From positions 85,424 to 149,423 of the forward strand of contig QCER01000002.1 of NCBI GenBank assembly GCA_003280515.1: a DNA stretch of 64,000 bases. The letters run 5' to 3'. Both the position numbers and the translations under genes were made by a program. The notes under the pieces were generated by a model. That model ran no database searches and had not been told where the DNA came from. It worked only from the letters and a program-made list of their open reading frames with translations. The first letter of the stretch is position 1. Every line of letters begins with the position of its first letter. Source of the DNA: Prochlorococcus sp. AG-355-P18. GTDB lineage: Bacteria > Cyanobacteriota > Cyanobacteriia > PCC-6307 > Cyanobiaceae. Of the stretch, positions 1 through 8,780 are shown piece by piece.

Positions 1-912
1 AATTTGTCCCTAATTATTGAAGAGATCAAACGTGTAAATCCAAGTTTCGCAATTATTGATAGTATTCAAGCCATCCATAATCATGAAATGGAAAGTTCGC
101 CAGGATCGGTTTCTCAAGTTAGAGAATGTTCGTCAGAGTTACAAACTCTAGCCAAAGAACATAATATTGCGATTCTAATAATTGGTCATGTAACCAAAGG
201 TGGTGCTTTAGCTGGCCCTAAAACTCTTGAGCATTTAGTTGATACAGTAATAAACTTTGAAGGAGATAATATTTCATCTCATAGATTATTAAGAAGTATA
301 AAAAATCGATTTGGATCGACCTTTGAAATTGGAATTTTTGAAATGGTTGAAGAGGGTTTGCGAGAGATAAAAAACCCAAGTTCAATTTTTACAAATAAAG
401 AAAATATTGCAGGTGTAACAACTACGATTACAAACGAAGGTACTCGACCATTAGCAGTTGATATACAAGCACTGGTAAATAAAACTTTCTACAGTAACCC
501 TAGACGAACTACAACTGGAATTAGCATAAATAGATTACATCAAATTCTTGCTGTTATTGAAAAACACGTAGGGATAAAATTATCTGAATTTGATTGTTAT
601 ATAGCTACTGGTGGAGGTTTTGAGATTAATGATCCCTCCTCTGACTTAGGAGTCGCAATATCAATTTTATCAAGTTTGAAAAACATTGCTCCTTTGGCTA
701 GTACCTCATTTATTGGGGAATTGGGCTTGAGCGGTCAAGTTAGAAAATCGAATAACCTTCGTAAAAAAATAGAAGAAGCTATAAGATTAGGAATCAAAAA
801 TGTCGTAGTGCCAAAATTAGAGGAGGAACTAAATAATGATTTTCAAAATTTAATAAATATTAAACAGATATCCAATATTAAAGAAGCAGTTGATTTTTCT
901 TTATCAAAATAA
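1..912 (+). CDS. radA: DNA repair protein RadA, 3' part (truncated by window edge)
   Basis: RadA is a RecA-like branch-migration ATPase that processes recombination intermediates. The frame is open from the first base, so the N-terminal zinc finger and Walker A motif lie outside the window. About 300 residues remain of a family usually near 450. Visible are the diagnostic KNRFG motif (near residue 100 of the visible part) and a C-terminal Lon-protease-like domain with the GGFEINDPSSDLG stretch. It ends 4 bases before the convergent ycf3 stop. Identification rests on the KNRFG motif plus the Lon-like tail and is secure. Confidence 0.95.
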   Translation, partial: NLSLIIEEIKRVNPSFAIIDSIQAIHNHEMESSPGSVSQVRECSSELQTLAKEHNIAILIIGHVTKGGALAGPKTLEHLVDTVINFEGDNISSHRLLRSIKNRFGSTFEIGIFEMVEEGLREIKNPSSIFTNKENIAGVTTTITNEGTRPLAVDIQALVNKTFYSNPRRTTTGISINRLHQILAVIEKHVGIKLSEFDCYIATGGGFEINDPSSDLGVAISILSSLKNIAPLASTSFIGELGLSGQVRKSNNLRKKIEEAIRLGIKNVVVPKLEEELNNDFQNLINIKQISNIKEAVDFSLSK

Positions 913-916
913 ATAA

Positions 917-1438
917 TCAAAGGTACATATCAATCGAGCTTCTGCCTGAGTTTTTCAACCAATTCTCAATATCTAGATAACCGCCTGGATAAAGCCTCAC
1001 TGCTTTAGACCAGACTTCAGCAGCTTTATCAAACCAAATATCTCTCTGATCTAAATCACCATTTTGCTCAGCATATCTTCCCCTTTTTTCATAAATTAAA
1101 CCTATATTTTTAAGGCATGATGGCTGTTTAGGATTTTCTACTAATGCTTTTTCATAAGTTTCAATAGACAAATCCTCTTCACCATTACTCATATAAATAA
1201 TTGCCATATTTTTTAAAGTCTCACCTCTATCAATTTTATTTTCTTCAAGCAATAAACTTTCTTTGTAATACTCTAATGCTTCCGAATAATCCCCATTATT
1301 TTGTGCAGCCAAACCATCTCTGTAATAAATATATGCCTTTTTTTCTTTCTCAGCGATAGGCATTATTTTTACAATAGATTCAGCAATTACAGTAAAAGCT
1401 TTATCAATAAAATTGTCTCTGTTTTGATTACTAGGCAC
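917..1438 (-). CDS. ycf3: Photosystem I assembly protein Ycf3
   Basis: Ycf3 is a thylakoid-associated TPR chaperone needed to assemble photosystem I, interacting with PsaA and PsaD. The C-terminal two thirds hold TPR repeats ([24 protein letters not shown], then two more), and the protein ends in the family-typical [12 protein letters not shown] chose a GTG start ([10 protein letters not shown]) giving 173 residues, the usual length. The frame stays open upstream for 31 more codons, but that extension is hydrophobic and unlike the family. It is convergent with radA and divergent from the copper ATPase. Confidence 0.95.
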   Translation of the reverse strand: MPSNQNRDNFIDKAFTVIAESIVKIMPIAEKEKKAYIYYRDGLAAQNNGDYSEALEYYKESLLLEENKIDRGETLKNMAIIYMSNGEEDLSIETYEKALVENPKQPSCLKNIGLIYEKRGRYAEQNGDLDQRDIWFDKAAEVWSKAVRLYPGGYLDIENWLKNSGRSSIDMYL

Positions 1439-1559
1439 TGCTCTAAATCTAATAAAAATAATATAGTAATTTAAAAAATAACTATTTAAAAAGTCTATTA
1501 CATTTATTATTATAGTTAAAAAAAAGGTCAAGCATTAATTTGCTTCTATCGTGAAAAAT

Positions 1560-3854
1560 ATGAAAAGCATTCAATTAAACGTTACAGGAATGAAGTGCGG
1601 GGGTTGCGTTAGTACTGTTGAAAAAATATTAAATAATTCTGATGGTATTGAAAATGTTTCTGTTAACTTGCTCACTAAAAGTGCATATTTTGAAATTACC
1701 CAGAAACATATAGAAATAGAAAAAGTTCTCGAAAATCTTAAAGAGAATGGTTTCCCTTCAAAGATTTACATAAATGATTTTTCAAAAAAAATAAATAAAG
1801 CAGAATTAGAAAAAAAAAAGAACTGGAATAATCAATGGAAAAAACTTACTTTTGCCCTATTACTTTTGTTATTTTCAGGTTTAGGTCATCTGGCAGAAGG
1901 AAGATATATAAATTTTCCAATATTAGGCAATATATTTTTTCACGCTTCATTGGCAACGTTAGCTCTATTATTTCCAGGTAGAGAAATAATTATTAATGGA
2001 TTTAAATCATTTATTAAGAACCATCCCGATATGGATTCTCTAGTAGCTCTTGGAGTAATTAGTGCATATACAACAAGTCTTCTATCCTTAATATTTCCTA
2101 CCACTGGTTTTCCTTGTTTTTTTAATGAACCAGTTATGCTGTTAGGCTTCATCCTGATTGGGCGTTTCTTAGAAGAAAGAGCTAGATATCAAACTGGTTC
2201 ATCCATTGGAGAATTATTAGATCTTCAACCTGAAATGGCAAATATCTACACAGAAGACAATCAAATAAAGTCAATAAGAGTAAATACTTTAAGACCTGAT
2301 CAAGAGATTCAAGTTTTAGCAGGAGACAGAGTGCCTGCTGACTGCATTGTTACCCGAGGTACTTCATATATTGATGTTTCACATATTACTGGAGAATCGA
2401 AACCTATTGAAGTAAAAGAAGGCGAAAATCTATCTAGTGGGTCTTTAAATCTTAATTCAACTTTAAGACTTAAAGTACAAAGGGTCGGAGGAGATTCTTC
2501 TCTTGCAAAACTAGTAAATCTTATTGAGTCCGTAAACGCTAGAAAACCTCGTATTCAAAGAATTGCTGATGAAATTGCTGGCAAATTTACTTACTTTGTA
2601 CTTATTTTTGCTGCGCTAACTTTCTTCTTTTGGTGGAAGGGGGCACAAAACATTTGGCCTGATTTATTAAGTCATCATTATGACTTCATCACTCACTCAA
2701 GCCACACACTTCATAGTTCGCTTGGTAGTAATGCTGAGAATTTTCTGAGTTTAGCAATTCAATTATCAATTGCTGTTTTAGTAATAGCTTGTCCTTGCGC
2801 ATTAGGTTTAGCCACCCCAACTGTAATTACTGTCGCATCAGGTAAAGCAGCAAAAAAAGGGATTTTATTTAAAGGCGGAGACAAAATAGAGATGGCTTCA
2901 AAAATTAATCACATTATTTTTGACAAAACAGGTACCTTAACAAAAGGCAAGCCTTTCATTGTTGATTATAAAAATAATCATAACCATTCATTTTTATTAA
3001 AAATAGCTGCCAGTTTAGAAAAGGAAAGCAGGCATCCAATCGCAGATGCCTTAGTTGATGAGGCAAAAAAACAAAATTTAAGTTTATTTCCAATAAAAAG
3101 AATTTTCACTTATTCAGGTCGAGGTATTTCTGGAGAACTTGAGTCAATTGATGGACTTATTAATATTGGCAATATTGAATGGCTACAAAGTAAAGGAATA
3201 ACTATTGATGGTGATGCAAAAAAAGTCATCGACAATGAAGAAACAAAAACAAACACTTTAATCGGAGTAAGTATCAAAGATAAGTTATTAGGCTTTATTT
3301 TGCTTGGAGATTTACTCAGAGATGACTCAATTAGAACAGTTCAAAATTTGAGAGAAAACAAATTTAAAATTAATATTTTAAGTGGAGATAGGAGACAAAC
3401 AGTTTTAGCTTTAGCAAAAAAAATCGGTTGTAAAGAAACGGAAGTAAAATGGGATCTTCTTCCTGAAATGAAGCTAAAGACTATAGAAAATTTAAAAATT
3501 AATAATAAAGTAGCAATGATTGGTGATGGTATTAACGATGTCCCAGCCTTAGCATCCTCAGACTTAGGAGTTGCAGTGGGATCAGGGACTCAAATAGCCA
3601 AAGCAAATGCAGATGTAGTTTTAATGGGAGATCAACTTAATGGATTACCCTACGCCTTCAATCTTGCAAAAAGAACTATTAGAAAAATAAAGCAAAATCT
3701 AACATGGGCTTTTGGCTACAACTTACTAGCTATACCTTTAGCCGCCGGCATTTTATTCCCTAAATACGGTATTCTTCTTACTCCCTCAATAGCAGCTTTA
3801 TTGATGGCTATTAGCTCTATTACAGTTGTTGTTAATGCTTTATCTTTGGATTAA
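1560..3854 (+). CDS. Copper-translocating P1B-type ATPase
   Basis: A heavy-metal P-type ATPase, most likely moving Cu(I) across the plasma or thylakoid membrane (CtaA/PacS type), which would feed plastocyanin and cytochrome oxidase. Numbering from the ATG at 1560: N-terminal heavy-metal domain with GMKCGGC (Cys13, Cys16), transmembrane CPC at 411-413, phosphorylation motif DKTGT at 455, and GDGIND at about 655. Length 764 is normal. A GTG three codons upstream (1551) is an alternative start. The next gene, tmk, begins directly after its stop codon. Cyanobacteria often carry two such ATPases. Which one this is cannot be decided from the sequence alone. Confidence 0.9.
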   Translation: MKSIQLNVTGMKCGGCVSTVEKILNNSDGIENVSVNLLTKSAYFEITQKHIEIEKVLENLKENGFPSKIYINDFSKKINKAELEKKKNWNNQWKKLTFALLLLLFSGLGHLAEGRYINFPILGNIFFHASLATLALLFPGREIIINGFKSFIKNHPDMDSLVALGVISAYTTSLLSLIFPTTGFPCFFNEPVMLLGFILIGRFLEERARYQTGSSIGELLDLQPEMANIYTEDNQIKSIRVNTLRPDQEIQVLAGDRVPADCIVTRGTSYIDVSHITGESKPIEVKEGENLSSGSLNLNSTLRLKVQRVGGDSSLAKLVNLIESVNARKPRIQRIADEIAGKFTYFVLIFAALTFFFWWKGAQNIWPDLLSHHYDFITHSSHTLHSSLGSNAENFLSLAIQLSIAVLVIACPCALGLATPTVITVASGKAAKKGILFKGGDKIEMASKINHIIFDKTGTLTKGKPFIVDYKNNHNHSFLLKIAASLEKESRHPIADALVDEAKKQNLSLFPIKRIFTYSGRGISGELESIDGLINIGNIEWLQSKGITIDGDAKKVIDNEETKTNTLIGVSIKDKLLGFILLGDLLRDDSIRTVQNLRENKFKINILSGDRRQTVLALAKKIGCKETEVKWDLLPEMKLKTIENLKINNKVAMIGDGINDVPALASSDLGVAVGSGTQIAKANADVVLMGDQLNGLPYAFNLAKRTIRKIKQNLTWAFGYNLLAIPLAAGILFPKYGILLTPSIAALLMAISSITVVVNALSLD

Positions 3855-4493
3855 ATGAAAGGAAAATTTATCGTTATTGAAGGTATCGATGGATGTGGTA
3901 AAACTACCCAAATAGATGAACTATCAAAATGGCTACCTAATAGTGGTCTAATAAAAAAAGGGTCTAAATTAATCACAACTAGAGAGCCTGGAGGCAGTCT
4001 TTTAGGTAAAAAACTTAGAGGACTGATTCTTGATAATAATGAAAATAACAAGCCTTCATCTCTGGCGGAATTATTGCTTTATTCAGCGGATAGAGCTGAA
4101 CACGTTTCCAAAATTATTTCACCTGCCTTAAATAACAATGATTGGGTAATAAGTGATAGATTTTCCGATTCCACCCTTGCTTATCAAGGTTATGGAAGAA
4201 ATATAAATTTAGAAATAATTAAAAATATTGAATCTATTGTCTGTCAAGGAGCATCTCCTGATCTAACTTTTTTCTTAGAAATTTCTCCAGAAGAGAGCAT
4301 ATTCCGAAGAAAAAATGAAATTCCAGATAGAATAGAATCAGAAGGTGTTAAATTTTTAGAAAAAGTAAATGAGGGCTTCAAAATAATTGCTCGACAAAAA
4401 AATTGGAAAGTAATATCTGCCTCACAAAATATTAAAACTATTTCTAATCAAATAAAAGAAACTCTACTTAACAACTTTTCTAGTAACAAATGA
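3855..4493 (+). CDS. tmk: Thymidylate kinase
   Basis: Phosphorylates dTMP to dTDP in DNA precursor synthesis. The P-loop [10 protein letters not shown] lies at residues 9-18, followed by TREPGG at about 42-47 and the [18 protein letters not shown] segment, which contributes the catalytic DR and the base-binding region. At 212 residues it has the usual length. The start ATG abuts the stop of the copper ATPase and the stop overlaps the holB start by 4 bases (ATGA). Transcriptional and translational coupling with holB is therefore likely. Confidence 0.96.
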   Translation: MKGKFIVIEGIDGCGKTTQIDELSKWLPNSGLIKKGSKLITTREPGGSLLGKKLRGLILDNNENNKPSSLAELLLYSADRAEHVSKIISPALNNNDWVISDRFSDSTLAYQGYGRNINLEIIKNIESIVCQGASPDLTFFLEISPEESIFRRKNEIPDRIESEGVKFLEKVNEGFKIIARQKNWKVISASQNIKTISNQIKETLLNNFSSNK

Positions 4494-5452
4494 TTGAGGT
4501 TAAAAAAAATAATTTTTTGTTTAATGAAGAAGTCAATACCTGTCTTAATAATATAATTCAAAAGCAATCATTTGCTAATGGTTATATATTTTATGGTCCT
4601 GAAGGAGTAGGTAAAAAGCAAACTGCTCTTCTATTTGTAAAAGAGATTTTCAAACAATATTCACAAGACGATAATGTTGAAGAGAAAATTACCAACAATA
4701 ACCATCCTGATTTTTTAATGATCGAACCGGAGTCCCTTTTGGTTCCTAAAAGTTCTGGAAGTCCCGATCTTGGAAAAACAATTAAGAGTGGATCTGAGAT
4801 TATTAAAATTGCTCAAATACGTAATATCAAAACCTTTCTTAGTCAAAAATCAATAACCTCAGAAAAAAAAATTGTTTTAATTATTGATGCACACCTCCTA
4901 AACGAAGCAGCCTCAAATTGCCTTTTAAAAACCTTAGAAGAACCTAGTAACGGCATTTTTATTTTATTAACATCTAAATTAAACCTTCTCTTAGATACGA
5001 TCATCTCGAGATGTCAAATCCTCAGATTTCGATCCTTTTCTAATAAACAAATAGAATCCTTTTTAAAAGAATATTTAGATACTTCACAATTAAAGTTTAA
5101 TACAAAATTAAATTTTGAAGATTTAATAAATTCTGCAAATGGATCTCCAAATCAATTATTGAAAAATATTGAAATTTGGAATTATTTTTCAGATGAAATT
5201 ATAAATAAATTAGATTCCCCAATAAAAGATAGTCTAGAAATATTAGAAATATCTAAATCAATTTCTGATAAATTGGAAATTTATCAACAGATTTGTCTAG
5301 TAAATTTAATTCAAACTATTTGGTGGAACAATACAAAAAATATTGGTTTAGTTAAAAAACTTGAAAATTTAAAATACCTCCTAAGAAAAAACATCCAACC
5401 AAGGTTGGCATGGGAAATTACATTTTTGAAAATTTCAATGGAAGATGTATGA
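4490..5452 (+). CDS. holB: DNA polymerase III delta' subunit
   Basis: Clamp-loader subunit of the replicative polymerase. A degenerate P-loop [11 protein letters not shown] lies near residues 35-45. The sensor region [20 protein letters not shown] is followed by the SRC motif (ISRCQILRF) that gives the arginine finger in clamp loaders. The usual delta' zinc-binding cysteine cluster is not evident. This protein is 320 residues. Its ATG overlaps the tmk stop by four bases, the common tmk-holB arrangement. The C-terminal third is poorly conserved, as is normal in the family. Confidence 0.9.
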   Translation: MIEVKKNNFLFNEEVNTCLNNIIQKQSFANGYIFYGPEGVGKKQTALLFVKEIFKQYSQDDNVEEKITNNNHPDFLMIEPESLLVPKSSGSPDLGKTIKSGSEIIKIAQIRNIKTFLSQKSITSEKKIVLIIDAHLLNEAASNCLLKTLEEPSNGIFILLTSKLNLLLDTIISRCQILRFRSFSNKQIESFLKEYLDTSQLKFNTKLNFEDLINSANGSPNQLLKNIEIWNYFSDEIINKLDSPIKDSLEILEISKSISDKLEIYQQICLVNLIQTIWWNNTKNIGLVKKLENLKYLLRKNIQPRLAWEITFLKISMEDV

Positions 5453-5454
5453 GA

Positions 5455-6237
5455 TTAATCTGCTGCAGAATTAATCAAATCAGGATTTCTCGTTTGAATA
5501 AACTCTTGCCTAGCAGTTTCCACTTGAGAACCGATAGGTAACTCAAGACAATATCCAGCTCCATATACAGTTTTGATGTAAATAGGTTTACGTGGATCGG
5601 GTTCTAGTTTAGTCCGTAGGTGTCTAATATGAACTCTTATTGTCTCAATATCGTCATCAGGTTCATATCCCCATACTTCTTTAAGAATTAAAGCCGGTGA
5701 TACAGTTTGACCATGCCTCTGCAAAAGACAATGAAGCAGTTCAAATTCAAGATGCGTTAATCTAACAGGAGATTCAAACCAGATAGCTTCAAATCTTTCC
5801 GGAACAAGAGTTAGAGGCCCATAATTTAGTATTTCTTGCTGGTTACTAGAATTCAATTGTGCTCTGTTGGTTCTTCTTAATAAAGCTTTTATGCGAACAT
5901 ATAGTTCTTCAAGATCAAATGGTTTAGTAATGTAATCATCTGCTCCAGAATTAAACCCAGTTACTTTATCTTTTAAACCACCTAATGCAGTAATCATCAA
6001 AATTGGGATATTTGATGTTCTTTCATCTCTTCTGAGTCTCTGGCATAAAGTTAATCCATCAACACTTGGCAACATTAAATCTAAAAGTATTAAATCTGGT
6101 GAATATTGAAGGGCTAACGCTTGTCCTTTAATTCCGTCTTCAGCTTTTTGTACATCGAAACCAGAATGTTCTAAATGCTTAGCCACCAAATCACGCATAT
6201 CACGATCGTCTTCAATTAAAAGGATTGAAATTTTCAT
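5455..6237 (-). CDS. rpaA: Circadian output response regulator RpaA (OmpR family)
   Basis: RpaA is the DNA-binding master regulator through which the Kai/SasA clock times gene expression. It has a receiver domain with acidic pocket E9-D10-D11, phospho-acceptor D53 (LLDLMLP) and K105 (ITKPFD), then a winged-helix domain. The stretches [15 protein letters not shown] and [20 protein letters not shown] match cyanobacterial RpaA rather than RpaB. At 260 residues it is normal in length. It is convergent with holB. The 406 bases upstream are non-coding and presumably hold its promoter. Confidence 0.92.
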   Translation of the reverse strand: MKISILLIEDDRDMRDLVAKHLEHSGFDVQKAEDGIKGQALALQYSPDLILLDLMLPSVDGLTLCQRLRRDERTSNIPILMITALGGLKDKVTGFNSGADDYITKPFDLEELYVRIKALLRRTNRAQLNSSNQQEILNYGPLTLVPERFEAIWFESPVRLTHLEFELLHCLLQRHGQTVSPALILKEVWGYEPDDDIETIRVHIRHLRTKLEPDPRKPIYIKTVYGAGYCLELPIGSQVETARQEFIQTRNPDLINSAAD

Positions 6238-6643
6238 ATTTATAAACTATTAAATTAAAGTTAAGTTTTGGTATTATGATTCTCTCAAGAATTTATAAAC
6301 ATTGCTGAATTAGTGTAAACAATTTTATCAATTAGATTTATCAAATAATTCAATCACTGCAATGGATTAAACAGAAATTGATAATTTTAAAATAACTTAA
6401 ATTTCACAATTTCTTTCGATTTTATTCACTTTTTCTTAATATTTTTAAGAATATCAGGAAATTATTTATTAAATTTGGATAAATATTCAATTCAATTTAC
6501 CGTTGTAATAGGTAATTGAAAAATAAAATTAGATTGGGATACTTAGTTCTCAGAGTTCATTTAACTAATCTAAAAGTTTTTTGATTTCGTATTAGTGTTG
6601 AAACTAATAATTCTGTTTATATTAAAAAAAATTTTAAATATCT
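6238..6643. other. Intergenic region between rpaA and an unknown gene (406 bases)
   Basis: A very AT-rich divergent spacer with no convincing reading frame. It must hold the rpaA promoter (minus strand) and the promoter of the small gene starting at 6644 (plus strand). I see weak inverted repeats: TCTTAA/TTAAGA around 6433-6452 and TTACC/GGTAA around 6498-6516. Neither is followed by a convincing T-run, so I do not call them terminators. Confidence 0.6.
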
Positions 6644-7003
6644 ATGAAAAAGAAATCTATTTTCTATTCTGATTTATCGAAAAAACAACTAGAAAATCTT
6701 AAAGAACTTTACATTCAAAAAAAAGTTGAATCGATGAGTCATCAAGAACTTAAACAGTATGTAATGGAAATTATTTCTCATCAGATACTTGATACCATTG
6801 GCAAAGAAGAGGAAATGGAAGCATGGAGAGAAATGTCAGATTTTTTTGGAGACCAATTTGAAATAATTACCTTAGAAATACAAACGAAATACATTGACGA
6901 TAAAAACGTTCTTGAAACAGAAATAAATCCTCAGAAGCATAGAATAGAATTACTTGAAAGGAATAATTTAGATCAAGAAAAAACAGATATGTGGGATGAC
7001 TAG
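6644..7003 (+). CDS. Hypothetical acidic helical protein, 119 aa
   Basis: I do not recognise a family. The protein is charged and predicted largely helical (KKQLENLKELYIQKKVESMSHQELKQYV), with no membrane segment, no signal peptide and no cysteine. It ends in an acidic Trp-containing tail (KTDMWDD). ATG start at 6644 follows a long AT-rich spacer. Codon and base use match the neighbours, arguing for a real gene. It is flanked by long non-coding stretches on both sides, so it is probably monocistronic. Confidence 0.7.
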   Translation: MKKKSIFYSDLSKKQLENLKELYIQKKVESMSHQELKQYVMEIISHQILDTIGKEEEMEAWREMSDFFGDQFEIITLEIQTKYIDDKNVLETEINPQKHRIELLERNNLDQEKTDMWDD

Positions 7004-7111
7004 AATTACTTGCAAGTTTTAATTTATACCATACAAAAAAATATATCTTGATTTGATAGAACGTAAAAATAAATTATAGAACCTATTTTTTATTGTAGAA
7101 AATTTAGCAAG

Positions 7112-7211
7112 TGTTCTAGTTACTGTTCTTAAAATAAGAAATTAATTTATTATAATCACATTATTATTGATATAAAATAATTAATATATATGTTCTATAT
7201 ACTGTTCTTAA
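7112..7211 (+). repeat. Paired direct repeat with TGTTCT-N6-TGTTCTTAA core
   Basis: Two 21-base copies (7112-7132 and 7191-7211) match at 19 of 21 positions and are 79 bases apart. Each contains two TGTTCT half-sites 12 bases apart, so they would face the same side of the helix. Two reverse-orientation AGAAC half-sites sit just upstream (7058-7062 and 7078-7082). This looks like an array of binding half-sites. The spacing does not fit the cyanobacterial LexA pattern. The cognate factor is unknown. Confidence 0.5.
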
Positions 7212-7273
7212 TAATATATCAAATTCATAATATCTTCAGCTTACCACTTTTTGGTAAAAAAGAGTTCACAGCC

Positions 7274-7299
7274 AAAAAAGTCACTTTCCTTATAGTGAC
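7274..7299 (-). terminator. Rho-independent-like terminator, minus strand
   Basis: GTCACT (7280-7285) and AGTGAC (7294-7299) form a 6-bp stem with an 8-base loop. On the minus strand the stem is followed by six T (A-run at 7274-7279). No annotated minus-strand gene lies immediately upstream. The nearest is tRNA-Asn, which has its own hairpin. The structure therefore implies a separate minus-strand transcript. Confidence 0.45.
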
Positions 7300-7420
7300 C
7301 TTAGATAATTTTTATAAATGCATAAACTCTATGGGCGGGATGCGGGTCAAGCGAAAATGACAGTGTCTGAGTAAAGCTTAATATTGTGAATAAGTAAAGA
7401 ACGATATTTTCACCTGCATA
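7274..7420 (-). ncRNA. Candidate small RNA (tentative)
   Basis: Inferred from two features seen in the sequence: a GC-rich patch (7331-7370, 55% G/C) inside an AT-rich spacer, and a downstream minus-strand hairpin plus T-run (7274-7299). The 5' end is a guess. I do not recognise the conserved cores of 6S RNA, tmRNA, RNase P RNA, SRP RNA, Yfr1 or the Yfr2 family, so if real it would be another small RNA or an unannotated leader. Confidence 0.3.
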
Positions 7421-7501
7421 TCACTCGCACACAAATGAATAATCTGATGTAAAAGGATATTGTCTGATTCTCTTACTTTCTCAAGAGTTAAGAAAACCAA
7501 T

Positions 7502-7534
7502 AAAAAAGACATCAAGTGATGTTACCTGATGTCT
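7502..7534 (-). terminator. Terminator downstream of tRNA-Asn
   Basis: Inverted repeat AGACATCA (7507-7514) / TGATGTCT (7527-7534) gives an 8-bp stem with a 12-base loop. Read on the minus strand it is followed by a six-base T-run (A-run 7502-7507). It lies 18 bases past the 3' end of tRNA-Asn, in the right orientation to end that transcript. Confidence 0.7.
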
Positions 7535-7552
7535 AAAGATAGTAATAATTAA

Positions 7553-7624
<72 letters not shown>

Positions 7625-7673
7625 ATATAAAATGAATTTAGCTCTTTAAAGTACCTTATGACAAGTACAAAGG

Positions 7674-8348
7674 TTAATTATATTTAAATTTTGATGGTTC
7701 TTGCCAGCTAGATAAAAAACCATTTTTCAACTCTGCTACTGCATCAGCATAGGTTAATTCTTCATAACGATGAGTAATCCACAAAGCAGATAAAGGTTTA
7801 TTATGGTCACTTGTAAGATTTTTAATAGTTTTTAAAACTTTTAATTGGCTGGTTTGATCAAGTAAAGCTGTAGGCTCATCCAAAAGAATAAAATTTCTAT
7901 TACTAATAAGAGCGCAGGCAATAGTTAAGCGTTGTTTTTGCCCACCGCTCAAGGTATGAACTGGCCTTTTTTCAAAACCAGTCATTCCTACCTGATCAAG
8001 CACATATTCAATCTTTTTATTAATTTCACTTTGACTTATATTTTGATTAATATTTATCAAAAGTTCACTCCTGCAATTAGGCATCAATATTTGATGATCA
8101 GGGTTTTGGAAAACCATGCCAATATTTGCATTAGAATTAATGAATCCGTTTTTGGGTTTGATTATTCCATTAATTAATTTTAAAAGAGTACTTTTTCCGC
8201 TTCCGTTTTTACCTAAGACCATCCAAAATCCAGGTTTTTTTATTGCGAAGCTACATTTAAATATTAAATTTTCTTTATTGCCAGGATATGAAAAAGTAAC
8301 GTCTTTGAATTTAATATGAGGTATTTCATTTTCAAGAGAATCTCCCAT
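7674..8348 (-). CDS. ABC transporter ATPase, ECF/CbiO-BioM type
   Basis: An ATP-binding subunit of the energy-coupling-factor kind used for vitamin or metal-ion import. Walker A GKNGSGKST is at 47-55. The Q-loop reads MVFQNPDHQILMP, which is characteristic of EcfA/CbiO. The signature LSGGQKQR, Walker B FILLDEPTA and switch His in WITHRYEEL follow. At 224 residues it is compact but complete. No membrane (T or S component) gene is adjacent, so the substrate cannot be told from context. It sits 8 bases downstream of the UPF0367 gene, so the two are probably co-transcribed. Confidence 0.82.
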   Translation of the reverse strand: MGDSLENEIPHIKFKDVTFSYPGNKENLIFKCSFAIKKPGFWMVLGKNGSGKSTLLKLINGIIKPKNGFINSNANIGMVFQNPDHQILMPNCRSELLININQNISQSEINKKIEYVLDQVGMTGFEKRPVHTLSGGQKQRLTIACALISNRNFILLDEPTALLDQTSQLKVLKTIKNLTSDHNKPLSALWITHRYEELTYADAVAELKNGFLSSWQEPSKFKYN

Positions 8349-8356
8349 TAAATCAA

Positions 8357-8629
8357 TTAATCTATGTTCAGAGAAAATCCCGGTCTTTTAGATCCTCCAG
8401 CTACTGCAGATTTTTCATATATCTGAACAGAAAGGATTTCTTTAGCTCTGACAGCTATTAATTTATCTTGGACTTTGTCACACCTTAATTCAATCAAGTT
8501 AGAGGATTCTAATGTTTCATTCATAGAACTTTTAATTTCATCATAAATTTTTTTAACATCATCAAATTCTTTCTTCTGAATTGAAAGTGGAAAAGGTGAA
8601 TATCTCAGACTAAGTTCTAGTGAATACAT
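8357..8629 (-). CDS. UPF0367 family protein, 90 aa
   Basis: A small conserved cyanobacterial protein of unknown function. The ends are highly characteristic: MYSLELSLRYSPFPLSIQKK at the N-terminus and YEKSAVAGGSKRPGFSLNID at the C-terminus, which I recognise as the UPF0367 family. No membrane segment or cysteine-rich motif other than one Cys is seen. It lies just upstream of the ECF-type ATPase on the same strand and is divergent from cysK. Confidence 0.85.
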   Translation of the reverse strand: MYSLELSLRYSPFPLSIQKKEFDDVKKIYDEIKSSMNETLESSNLIELRCDKVQDKLIAVRAKEILSVQIYEKSAVAGGSKRPGFSLNID

Positions 8630-8780
8630 AATAACTCAAAAACTACCTTTTATAATAGTAGATATTTTTAAGCAGAAAGTTATCTTAAATTAAATTCTTT
8701 TGAGAAAATTATATAAAAGATCTTTAAATACAATTATGATATGTTTAAGGGTTTTATTTTGCAATTTAAAAAATCATTTC

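Larger units (their letters stand above)
7004..7552. other. Long intergenic region upstream of tRNA-Asn (549 bases)
   Basis: The longest non-coding stretch in the window. Its left half is extremely AT-rich and carries a paired direct repeat (7112-7132 and 7191-7211). Its right half contains a patch at 7331-7370 with 22 G/C in 40 bases, far above the surroundings, and two hairpins followed by minus-strand T-runs (7274-7299 and 7502-7534). No reading frame longer than about 30 codons looks real here. Confidence 0.7.

Noticed and set aside
6420..6520. Hairpins upstream of rpaA as terminators or a riboswitch
   Set aside because: Short 5-6 bp AT stems without T-runs or conserved cores are expected by chance in such AT-rich sequence.
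7112..7211. Direct repeat copies as a CRISPR array or LexA boxes
   Set aside because: Only two copies with a 58-base gap and no cas genes, so not CRISPR. The sites lack the GTAC half expected four bases before GTTC in the reported cyanobacterial LexA pattern.
7331..7360. Short plus-strand frame starting ATGGGCGGGATG
   Set aside because: It stops after nine codons and has no homology pattern. The GC-rich patch fits an RNA better than a peptide.
8700..8780. N-terminal extension of cysteine synthase
   Set aside because: The 27 upstream codons are basic and non-homologous, and CysK proteins normally start at the position of the internal ATG.
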